Shown piece by piece: positions 8,922-16,131 of a DNA stretch of 64,000 nucleotides. This DNA is from Betaproteobacteria bacterium (lineage in GTDB: Bacteria > Pseudomonadota > Gammaproteobacteria > Burkholderiales > Burkholderiaceae_D). Each line of letters begins with the position of its first letter. Position 1 is the first letter of the stretch. The position numbers and the translations under genes were made by a program. The notes under the pieces were generated by a model. It saw only the letters and a program-made list of their open reading frames with translations, made no database searches and had not been told where the DNA came from. The stretch is from contig JANYFL010000005.1 in NCBI GenBank assembly GCA_025362735.1, positions 62,001-126,000 on the forward strand, read 5' to 3'.

Positions 8922-9656
8922 TCAATTACAGGACGCACGCCGGGTCAGGTCTTTTAGTGCTTCCAGATTCTGGATACGAATATTTTTCTGATTGACTTCA
9001 ATTACGCCATCTGCCTGAAAGCGTGACAGCAGACGGCTGACCGTTTCAAAAGTCAGACCCAGATAACTCCCGATTTCCGCCCGCGTCATGCGCAATACAA
9101 ACTCCGTCGGTGAGTAACCACGCAACTTGAGACGTTGGGAAAGATTGACCAGAAAAGCAGCCAGACGCTCATCCGCATCACGACTGCCGAGCAGCAACAT
9201 GACCCCATGTTCGCGCACAATTTCCCGGCTCATGATCTTGTGCAAATTCAATTGCAGTTGGGGTAAACGCTGCGTGAAGTCTTCGAGATTTTCGTAATGG
9301 ATTACGCAGACATCCGAATCTTCAAGCGCCACCATGTCACAACTATGTTTGCTGCTCCCAATCCCGTCAAGACCCACAATTTCGCCCAACATGTGGAAAC
9401 CGGTGACCTGATCACGGCCATCCTCCGTAATCACCGTACTTTTCATGAAACCGGTACGAATCGCATAAAGGGCTTGAAAATCATCGCCATCTCGAAACAG
9501 GAATCCGCCGCGCTTGACACGTTTGCGGACCGACACCAAATTGTCCAGCGCATTCAAATCCTCGATCGAGAGTCCAATGGGCAGACATAGCTCTCTCAAG
9601 CTGCAGTTTGAACAGGCCGCTCGCAGTTCTTGCAATTTGGGTATCGGATGATTCAT
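8922..9656 (-). CDS. fnr: FNR/Anr-type oxygen-sensing transcription regulator
   Basis: Crp/Fnr family activator of anaerobic and microaerobic genes. It senses oxygen with a [4Fe-4S] cluster and binds TTGAT-N4-ATCAA sites such as those at 390, 3082 and 9921. From the ATG at 9656 the N-terminal cysteines fall at residues 15, 18 and 24 (ACSNCSLRELC), the same spacing as in Pseudomonas Anr. The fourth ligand is in EDSDVC. An earlier in-frame ATG at 9704 would add 16 residues that the family lacks. The C-terminal helix-turn-helix (MTRAEIGSYLGLTFETVSRLL) contains the E-x-x-S-R recognition pattern for FNR sites. It is divergent from hemN. Confidence 0.93.
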   Translation of the reverse strand: MNHPIPKLQELRAACSNCSLRELCLPIGLSIEDLNALDNLVSVRKRVKRGGFLFRDGDDFQALYAIRTGFMKSTVITEDGRDQVTGFHMLGEIVGLDGIGSSKHSCDMVALEDSDVCVIHYENLEDFTQRLPQLQLNLHKIMSREIVREHGVMLLLGSRDADERLAAFLVNLSQRLKLRGYSPTEFVLRMTRAEIGSYLGLTFETVSRLLSRFQADGVIEVNQKNIRIQNLEALKDLTRRASCN

Positions 9657-9765
9657 GGCTGGGCGATTAACTAGGAAGTTCATCCCAGTGTAGCGCAAAG
9701 TCATGACATTGGAATGTGTTTGGTGATCATTCCATATCAGGTAGATTTGAAGATCGTTAAACCCG

Positions 9766-9854
9766 CCCTCACCCTAGCCCTCTCCCCGTGATCGGGGAGA
9801 GGGGACTAAGAAGCTCCCTCGCCCACATCAGTGGGAGAGGGCGGGGGTGAGGGA
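9766..9854. repeat. Nested palindromic repeat between fnr and hemN
   Basis: The outer arms CCCTCACCC..GCCCTCTCCC and GGGAGAGGGC..GGGTGAGGG are reverse complements with two mismatched bases. A smaller hairpin CTCTCCCCG-TGAT-CGGGGAGAG lies inside the left part. The CCCTCACCCTAGCCCTCTCCC core resembles a repeat seen in many proteobacterial genomes. It lies upstream of both divergent genes, so it would separate their promoter regions rather than terminate either of them. Confidence 0.8.
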
Positions 9855-9920
9855 GACTTGTTGTCGTGTAATCAGGAATCACCAATCACAAGCGCTGATC
9901 GAACTTCTGATGAACAAACA

Positions 9921-9934
9921 TTGAGCCATATCAA
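9921..9934 (+). promoter_or_regulatory. FNR/Anr box and class II promoter of hemN
   Basis: TTGAGCCATATCAA matches the FNR consensus with one change in the left half (TTGAG). A -10 element CATAAT lies at 9956-9961, 31 bases from the box centre. This is the same spacing as for ccoN. The predicted transcript start (9967-9969) coincides with the hemN ATG at 9968, which has no Shine-Dalgarno, so the mRNA may be leaderless. Confidence 0.75.
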
Positions 9935-9967
9935 GATTCTTTTCTGCGTGGTGACCATAATCGGCTC

Positions 9968-11389
9968 ATGCTGCCCATCCCGATTGAACCTACGTCTATA
10001 GCGCACCTGACGCCTCCTGAAGCCTCTTTGCTACGTCGCTTCGAGATTCCTGGCCCTCGCTATACCTCTTACCCCACTGCCGACCGCTTTATCGAAGCCT
10101 TCGGGCCGGAGGACTACAAACACTGGTTGGCCGCTCGCGACGGTAGCAGCGCGGCCATGAATAGTCCACTGTCGGTCTATGTGCATCTGCCCTTTTGCGA
10201 ATCGGTCTGCTACTACTGCGCCTGCAACAAGGTCATCACGCGTCATCATGAGCGGGTTCCGGAATATCTTTATTTCCTCGAGCGCGAAATGCATCTGGTC
10301 AGTCAACACCTGACCGGATCGCGTCAACTGGAACAACTGCATTTTGGCGGTGGCACGCCGACGTTTTGCAGCATGGCCGAGCTGGAACATTTGATCCATT
10401 TGATTCGCAACTATTTCGAATGGACCGACTCGGGTGAATACAGTATCGAAGTCGATCCTCGCACGGTTTCACAGGTTTCGATGAAAGACCTTGCCAAACT
10501 TGGATTCAACCGCATCAGTCTAGGCGTTCAGGACTTTGATCGTGAAGTCCAGCTTGCCGTAAATCGAGTCCAAAGCTTTGAATCAACTCAAGCCATCATC
10601 GGAGCCGCGCGTTCAGCACAGATCAAGTCGATTAATCTCGATCTGATCTACGGCTTGCCGCACCAGACACGGGCCAGCTTTGCCCGTACCCTGCAGCAGG
10701 TCCTGCAACTCGCGCCCGAACGTATCGCGCTGTATCACTACGCGCATTTGCCTGAGCGCTTCAAGCCACAGCGCAGGATTCATGAACGCGACCTGCCCTC
10801 CAGCGCTGAGAAGACCTCCATACTGCTCGATGCCATTGAGACGCTCGGTGAAGCGGGCTATGACTACATCGGCATGGATCACTTCGCGCGCCCTGATGAC
10901 GAACTGGCTCGCGCTGCCCGTGATGGCCGACTGCATCGGAATTTTCAGGGCTATAGCACGCGATCTGATTGTGATCTGATCGGCCTGGGGGTTTCGTCGA
11001 TTGGAAAGATTGGCCCGACCTATGTGCAGAATGAACGGACACTTGATGCGTATTACGATGCCTTGCGCCAGGATCGTCTGCCGGTGGCGCGCGGCATCCT
11101 CTTGAATGAGGATGATCTACTGCGCCGTAGTGTAATCATGAGCTTGATGTGTCAGTTCACGATCTCGAAAGAAGTCATCGAGTCCACGTGGTTCATTGAT
11201 TTCGACCATTATTTCCAGAAAGAACTCACCGAACTGGCCAGTTTTGTCGATTCAGGTCTGGTTGAGCTGGACAAGGAATGGGTCAGTGTCACGCCAACGG
11301 GTCGCTTTCTGATCCGCGCCGTCGCGATGGTGTTCGACCGGCATCTGCGCATCGATCAACGCGCCAAGAATTTTTCACGGATCGTATGA
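9968..11389 (+). CDS. hemN: Oxygen-independent coproporphyrinogen III oxidase (HemN)
   Basis: Radical SAM enzyme that oxidatively decarboxylates coproporphyrinogen III to protoporphyrinogen IX without oxygen, giving heme under low oxygen. The N-terminal RYTSYPTADRF, the radical-SAM cluster motif CESVCYYCACNK (CxxxCxxC), the GGGTPTF motif and the C-terminal HemN domain are all visible in 473 residues, the normal length. Heme from this step serves the cbb3 oxidase encoded upstream. The stop overlaps the start of the next gene (ATGA). Regulation by FNR is predicted from the box at 9921-9934. Confidence 0.96.
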   Translation: MLPIPIEPTSIAHLTPPEASLLRRFEIPGPRYTSYPTADRFIEAFGPEDYKHWLAARDGSSAAMNSPLSVYVHLPFCESVCYYCACNKVITRHHERVPEYLYFLEREMHLVSQHLTGSRQLEQLHFGGGTPTFCSMAELEHLIHLIRNYFEWTDSGEYSIEVDPRTVSQVSMKDLAKLGFNRISLGVQDFDREVQLAVNRVQSFESTQAIIGAARSAQIKSINLDLIYGLPHQTRASFARTLQQVLQLAPERIALYHYAHLPERFKPQRRIHERDLPSSAEKTSILLDAIETLGEAGYDYIGMDHFARPDDELARAARDGRLHRNFQGYSTRSDCDLIGLGVSSIGKIGPTYVQNERTLDAYYDALRQDRLPVARGILLNEDDLLRRSVIMSLMCQFTISKEVIESTWFIDFDHYFQKELTELASFVDSGLVELDKEWVSVTPTGRFLIRAVAMVFDRHLRIDQRAKNFSRIV

Positions 11390-12180
11390 TCACCGAAGCC
11401 GCATTGTCTGCTGCCGTACTTGCCGGGCTGACCGGTGGTGCGCACTGCGCGCAGATGTGCGGACCGATCATGCTGGGTTTGAAAGGCCGGCGCGTGATTC
11501 GCGTCATTCCGGTTTCGGCGCCGGACGCCTCCTTCAACAGCGCACTCGCCTTACCGACTGCCGAATCGCTCTCCATGCCCAGAGCATGGCCGATCGAACA
11601 GGTCGGGCGCATTGCCAGTTACGCTGCTTTGGGCGCGGTCTTTGGCAGTCTGGGAAGTTTCACCTCGATTGTGAATGACTGGATTCCGCTGCAAGCCATC
11701 GCGTTCTTTCTGTTCAATCTCGTGATCGTGATTCTGGGTGCACAGATTGCAGGGCTGATGGCGCACTGGAATCTGCCGGGATTTCTTGCCCGATCCATCG
11801 GACATTTTCAGCAGCAATTTCTGTCTCGTCTCTGGCCTCCGCGCACGGGCAAGCAACGCGTCCTGTGCGGATTGGGCTGGGGCCTGATTCCCTGTGGTCT
11901 GGTCTACAGTGTTTTGCCGCTGGCTTTGCTTTCCGGAAGTGCTCTTGATGGCGCAACTTTGATGATGTTTTTCGGACTGGGCACTTTGCCAGTGCTGCTG
12001 TTCATCGGCTGGGGCGGCGGCGCCTTGAATCAGTGGATTGGTAACAGTCCATTGCGGCAATCATTGCAACGGGTGGCAGGCGGACTCGTCATCGCATGGG
12101 GATTCTGGGGCCTGCTCCACGCCAGTCAGGTTTACTTCCGGCCTTCTGCACTCCTGTTGAGTTGGTGTGCATCAGGATAA
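11386..12180 (+). CDS. UreH/TauE-SafE-like membrane protein, probable metal or cytochrome assembly role
   Basis: A 264-residue membrane protein of the sulfite exporter TauE/SafE family, UreH-like transmembrane branch. The GGAHCAQMCGPIML motif with HC-x2-MCG near the N-terminus is typical of members found beside cbb3 genes, and the GWGLIPCGLVYSVLPLAL repeat lies in the second half. About six helices are visible. Its ATG overlaps the hemN stop, so it shares the FNR promoter. Cysteine-rich N-termini like this suggest copper or heme handling for oxidase assembly; this is inference, as the substrate cannot be read from the sequence. Confidence 0.85.
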   Translation: MITEAALSAAVLAGLTGGAHCAQMCGPIMLGLKGRRVIRVIPVSAPDASFNSALALPTAESLSMPRAWPIEQVGRIASYAALGAVFGSLGSFTSIVNDWIPLQAIAFFLFNLVIVILGAQIAGLMAHWNLPGFLARSIGHFQQQFLSRLWPPRTGKQRVLCGLGWGLIPCGLVYSVLPLALLSGSALDGATLMMFFGLGTLPVLLFIGWGGGALNQWIGNSPLRQSLQRVAGGLVIAWGFWGLLHASQVYFRPSALLLSWCASG

Positions 12181-13872
12181 TCACGCAGGCTGATTGCTGC
12201 CTCTCAATTCGCGTCTCAATACTTTGCCAATCGGTGTCTTCGGCAAGCTGTCCCGGAATTCAATCAGATGCGGCCGCTTGTAGGCGGTGAGATTCGCCTT
12301 GCAATGTTCACGTATGGCTTCTTCGGTCAGATTGGGATCTTTCTTCACGAGCACCAGCTTGACCGCCTCGCCGGTCTTTTCGTCTGGCACGCCGACAGCC
12401 GCACATTCGAGCACACCCGGCATCATCATCACCACATCTTCAATCTCGTTTGGATAAACATTGAAGCCCGACACCTTGATCATGTCCTTCTTGCGATCCG
12501 TGATGGTTACATAGCCATCGGCATTGATATTGCCCACATCGCCGGTGAGTAACCAGCCTTGCTTCATGACCTTCTCGGTTTCTTCAGGTCGCTGCCAGTA
12601 ACCGGCCATGACCTGCGGGCCCTTCACGCAGATTTCGCCGGTACATTCTTCAATCGGTCGCGACCCATCGTTGACCGGCAATTCATTGAAGTCTTCATCG
12701 CGGATCGAAATATCCGTCGACGGAAACGGCATGCCGATGCTCCCATTCCAAGGCGCACCCACCGGATTAGCGGTGACGCCCGGCGAGGTTTCCGTCAAAC
12801 CATAGGCCACTGTGATGTGATGTTTGGTGGCCTGAGCCCAGCGTTCGGCCACTGCTCTTTGCACCGCTGCGCCGCCGCCCACAACCACCTTGATGCCAGA
12901 AAAATCCAGTTCCGAAAATCCGGGCGTATTCAACAAGCCATTGAAGAGGGTATTGACGCCGATGAAAATCGAAAACTTACATCCCTTCAATTCCTTGATA
13001 AAACCGGGCATATCACGCGGGTTGGTAATCAGAATCTGATTGGTGCCCCATTTGAAAAACGAGAGTGTCGCCGTCAAACAGAAGATGTGATACATCGGCA
13101 ACGGCATGATCGCAATTTCAGTGGCGGGTTTAAATGAAACAGAAACCCAGCCGCCCACCTGTTCGATATTGGCCAGGATGTTGCGGTGAGTGAGCATGGC
13201 ACCTTTGGCCACACCGGTCGTGCCGCCGGTGTATTGCAGAAAGGCCATGTCGTCGAGCGTCAGGTCAACTGGCGTATAGGAATGCTGTTCACCATGACGA
13301 AGTGCAGAGCGGAAATCGACGGCCCCATCGATATTCCAATCGGGCACCATTTTCTTTACTTTCTTGACCACCAGATTGACGATCCAGCGCTTGGGAATCG
13401 GCAGACAATCACCAATCTGGGTGGTAATGACATGCTCAACCGGGGTGCTGTCGATCACTTCCCGCAAAGTGCTGGCGAAGTTCTCGACCACCACGATTGC
13501 CTTGGCACCCGAGTCCTTGAGTTGATGTTCAAGCTCGCGCGCGGTATAGAGAGGATTGACATTCACCACGGTCAAGCCAGCGCGCAGGATACCGAACAGT
13601 GCAATGGGATATTGCAGCAGATTGGGCATCATCACCGCAACTCGCTCACCTTTTTTCATGCCAGGCAAGGATTGCAGGTAAGCCGCAAAGATACGCGTCT
13701 GCTGTTCCAGTTCGCTGTAACTGAGTGACAGGCCCAGATTGCTGAACGCCGGAGACTGAGGGAATTGCTTGCAGACCGATTCAAATAAATCAATGATCGA
13801 AGCATGCTGGCCCAACTGAATTTCGGCAGGCACCCCTGCCGGATAATTTTTCAGCCAGATTCTGTCCCCCAT
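12181..13872 (-). CDS. fadD: Long-chain fatty acid-CoA ligase (FadD)
   Basis: AMP-forming acyl-CoA synthetase of 563 residues that activates fatty acids for beta-oxidation or lipid synthesis. The ANL superfamily motifs are intact: YTGGTTGVAKGAMLTHRN (phosphate-binding loop), YGLTETSPGV, GWLLTGDVG, DRKKDMIKVSGFNVYPNEIE and the catalytic lysine near PIGKVLRREL. The start ATG is preceded by AAAGGAGAT. Its stop abuts the convergent end of the UreH-like gene with no gap, so there is no room for a separate terminator. Nothing nearby points to a specific substrate. Confidence 0.95.
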   Translation of the reverse strand: MGDRIWLKNYPAGVPAEIQLGQHASIIDLFESVCKQFPQSPAFSNLGLSLSYSELEQQTRIFAAYLQSLPGMKKGERVAVMMPNLLQYPIALFGILRAGLTVVNVNPLYTARELEHQLKDSGAKAIVVVENFASTLREVIDSTPVEHVITTQIGDCLPIPKRWIVNLVVKKVKKMVPDWNIDGAVDFRSALRHGEQHSYTPVDLTLDDMAFLQYTGGTTGVAKGAMLTHRNILANIEQVGGWVSVSFKPATEIAIMPLPMYHIFCLTATLSFFKWGTNQILITNPRDMPGFIKELKGCKFSIFIGVNTLFNGLLNTPGFSELDFSGIKVVVGGGAAVQRAVAERWAQATKHHITVAYGLTETSPGVTANPVGAPWNGSIGMPFPSTDISIRDEDFNELPVNDGSRPIEECTGEICVKGPQVMAGYWQRPEETEKVMKQGWLLTGDVGNINADGYVTITDRKKDMIKVSGFNVYPNEIEDVVMMMPGVLECAAVGVPDEKTGEAVKLVLVKKDPNLTEEAIREHCKANLTAYKRPHLIEFRDSLPKTPIGKVLRRELRGSNQPA

Positions 13873-14131
13873 GACGATCTCCTTTGTGACCTTGTTATCG
13901 GTGCCGAGCTTGTGCCAGTTCTTCGACTGTTTTGTGTTGTGCGGTGTTTATAAGACCAACGACTATGGCTACAGTTCTATCCTACCGCAACAATCAAACT
14001 TGTTAACGACTAAGCAACGTTATTCGTTTAAATTCAGAATTTGTATTAAAACTTTCCACCGCCGAGAAAAAGAAACCGAGCGCGAACATCCCTCTGGAAA
14101 TTGCAAGGGATTTTTGGGTAAGTTGGTCGGT

Positions 14132-15400
14132 TCAAGCGGGGTCATTGGCCTTGTTGTGAAGCTGGGTTGAGACGACCGGCATCACATAATCTGTACCATT
14201 CTTGAGCATGACAAACAAGACTTTAGCCAGCATCCGTGCCACCGCCCGGACCGCTTGCTGATGAGTTTTTCCTGCTGCCCGTTTCTTGTCGAAATACGCC
14301 TTTGATGCGGGAACGGCAGCAATGTGATGAACTGCCGCAATCATCATCGCATCGCGGGCGCGGCGATTCACCTGGCGCGGCACCTTGCTGCCCTTGAACT
14401 GGCCCGAACTGTGATCCAGTGGCGCCACGCCCAGATACATCGCCAGACTGTCGGTCTTGGCAAAGCGAGCCATGGAACCAATCTCGCCAGCCAGTTCACT
14501 GCCGCAGATCAAACCAAAGCCCGGCACCGTTTGGATCCGCTGCGCCATGCTGGATTCTTGGGCCAGCCCCTTGAGCTCTGCTTCCAAGGCAAGAATCTGT
14601 TGGCGCAGCGTGAGCATGTGCCGGGCATCGGACACAATCATCCTTCCCAGATAGGCTGCCGCAGTACCGAAGGTGGCTTGCTGTTGCCATTGCCGAATCC
14701 GAGCCGCATAACTTTTGCCAATCCCGGTAGTGGCCAGCAAGGTTGATAACCGAACGTTTTTGAGTTTGATCAGGTCTTCCCGCAAGACCAGGAGGTTGAG
14801 AAACCACAGATTGTCTGCTTGACCCGTAATGGCCAATAAACCCGGACAGCTCGCCTGCAAGTCGGCCTGCATGCGCTGCGATAAGCGCATCCGGTCTTCC
14901 ACCAGTTGCTTGCGTCGCCGCGTCAGGGCTTTGAGTCGGATTTCGGTTTCTCCGACCGGCGCCACTTCCTGCAAGATGGCCTTGGCCATCGGCACCCGGT
15001 CTTGTAATTGAAACAGCTCCAACATACGCCGGGCATCGATGGCATCGGTCTTGGCCGGGGCCGGAAAGATTTCCTTGAAGCGGGCCAACTTGAGGGGATT
15101 GACGTTGTAGAGCTGCCAGCCGCGCATCAGAACGCGACCATCCAGGGGCCGCGCGTAACCCCCATAGCCTTCCATCGCCACGGCCACGGCCGTGGCTTCC
15201 TGCTGACGTTCGTGGCGTTCGATGCGCTTGAAGAACGCCGTCAGACCCGGGCCATCATGGATCACGTCGAATTCATCGAGCAGGGTGCCTGCAGATAAGC
15301 CCACAGCGACCCGATGCCGGGTGCAACCGACATCGATGGCCACGTGTAATTGCGTGAAAGGCGCGCCCCTTTGCGGGCGTACCGCTGTGTCATGATTCAT
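14132..15400 (-). CDS. IS110/IS1111-family transposase (DEDD recombinase)
   Basis: A 422-residue transposase. The N-terminal RuvC-like DEDD domain shows AIDVGCTRHRVAVG (first Asp), AMEGYGGYARPL (Glu) and AKTDAIDARRM (the DxxDA pair). The C-terminal domain shows TVPGFGLICGSELAGEIG and YLGVAPLDHSSGQFKGSK, where a serine before the glycine is the conserved nucleophile. An upstream in-frame ATG at 15463 exists, but the one at 15400 has GGAGG six bases before it and is preferred. The gene appears intact. Family members insert with the help of a guide RNA encoded in the element. Confidence 0.93.
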   Translation of the reverse strand: MNHDTAVRPQRGAPFTQLHVAIDVGCTRHRVAVGLSAGTLLDEFDVIHDGPGLTAFFKRIERHERQQEATAVAVAMEGYGGYARPLDGRVLMRGWQLYNVNPLKLARFKEIFPAPAKTDAIDARRMLELFQLQDRVPMAKAILQEVAPVGETEIRLKALTRRRKQLVEDRMRLSQRMQADLQASCPGLLAITGQADNLWFLNLLVLREDLIKLKNVRLSTLLATTGIGKSYAARIRQWQQQATFGTAAAYLGRMIVSDARHMLTLRQQILALEAELKGLAQESSMAQRIQTVPGFGLICGSELAGEIGSMARFAKTDSLAMYLGVAPLDHSSGQFKGSKVPRQVNRRARDAMMIAAVHHIAAVPASKAYFDKKRAAGKTHQQAVRAVARMLAKVLFVMLKNGTDYVMPVVSTQLHNKANDPA

Positions 15401-15717
15401 GGAAACCTCCGCAACCGACGTGAAGGAAACCTTCCTGCAGTCCACGCCTATCTTCAGAGCCATGCTGATTCGTCAGCGGCACCATCCCATCAGGCTTGGC
15501 AGGAAAGTGCAAGGTGACGCAGGCGGCATTTCAGGCTGAGTGGCGATCACCGTCACCGGCGTCCGCTGCGGGCCCCTTGAGCCATCCCCGCGTCACTTCT
15601 CATGCTACGCCGGTTTCATTCCACTTGCACGGGACACGCCACATTCGTCGACTCACGCGCAGCCAGTGCCTGCCCATACCTCGCACCTGCCAACCCTCTC
15701 TTCAACCCCCTGTGTTA
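15401..15717 (-). ncRNA. Non-coding end of the insertion sequence, candidate bridge/seek RNA
   Basis: No convincing protein is encoded between the transposase start and the right inverted repeat. In IS110-group elements a stretch of this length in this place encodes the bridge (seek) RNA that pairs with target and donor DNA. The GC-rich segment contains several short self-complementary stretches, but I could not fold it. The RNA call is inference from position and family, not from a recognised motif. Confidence 0.45.
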
Positions 15718-15765
15718 CCTTGCAATTTCGAGGATAGGCCCCTTTAGTTAGCTGCTAACAACACC

Positions 15766-15901
15766 GTTCGTCCTGAGTAGGCGAGCAACGCTCGCCGTAT
15801 CGAAGGATGAGTCGCCGCGTAACAACGGTATAAAGCCTTACGGTCTGTCCTTCGATACGTTTGCCGATTGCTTGCAATCGGCAAACACTTAGGACGAACG
15901 G
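15766..15901. repeat. Dispersed inverted repeat (CGTTCGTCCTGAGTAGG type)
   Basis: The left arm CGTTCGTCCTGAGTAGG..GTATCGAAGGA and the right arm TCCTTCGATACG..CACTTAGGACGAACGG are reverse complements at both their outer and inner parts. A smaller hairpin (TGCCGATTGCTTGCAATCGGCA) lies inside the right half. Elements of this kind are scattered in many proteobacterial genomes. It stands between the insertion sequence and the repeat at 15941. Confidence 0.75.
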
Positions 15902-15940
15902 TTTTGGTATGCATAGACCTTTCAGAACCACAGAGCCGTA

Positions 15941-16024
15941 GGGTGCAATAAGCGCAGCGCATTGCACTGGAACCTCGTATTTTTGAATACGGCGCAATGC
16001 CCTTCGGTTATTGCCGCCCTACGC
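15941..16024. repeat. Dispersed palindromic repeat, copy 2 (GTAGGGTGCAATAAGC type)
   Basis: Reads GTAGGGTGCAATAAGC at its left end and CCCTTCGGTTATTGCCGCCCTAC at its right end. It matches the reverse complement of 8815-8898 almost base for base, apart from a short variable middle. The ends GTAGGG and CCCTAC are inverted. Together with the element at 15766 and the IS110-family sequence it makes 14090-16024 a repeat-rich island. Confidence 0.8.
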
Positions 16025-16131
16025 GAGCTATATGACAAGACCGACTTCAATTCTTGCAACATGTGTGACTGGTTGCCTAAAGTTTGAGTTAATCACATCC
16101 TTTGCAAAGGCAACATGACGGTCGTTTGACA

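Larger units (their letters stand above)
14090..15735 (-). mobile_element. IS110-family insertion sequence with 12-bp inverted repeats
   Basis: The element is bounded by GAAATTGCAAGG at 14097-14108 and its exact reverse complement CCTTGCAATTTC at 15718-15729. Inside lie one transposase gene and a non-coding stretch of about 317 bases between the transposase start and the right inverted repeat. Inverted repeats slightly inside the ends are a trait of the IS1111 branch, while a long non-coding region upstream of the transposase is a trait of the IS110 branch. The exact ends and the target site cannot be fixed without an empty site. No second copy lies in this window. Confidence 0.8.

Noticed and set aside
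9705-9765. FNR box for autoregulation of fnr
   Set aside because: Sequences such as TGATCATTCCATATCA share only one half-site with the consensus and the spacing is wrong.
15496-15747. Short plus-strand open frames in the non-coding end of the insertion sequence
   Set aside because: They overlap each other in different frames, lack ribosome-binding sites and cross the inverted repeat, so they are unlikely to be genes.
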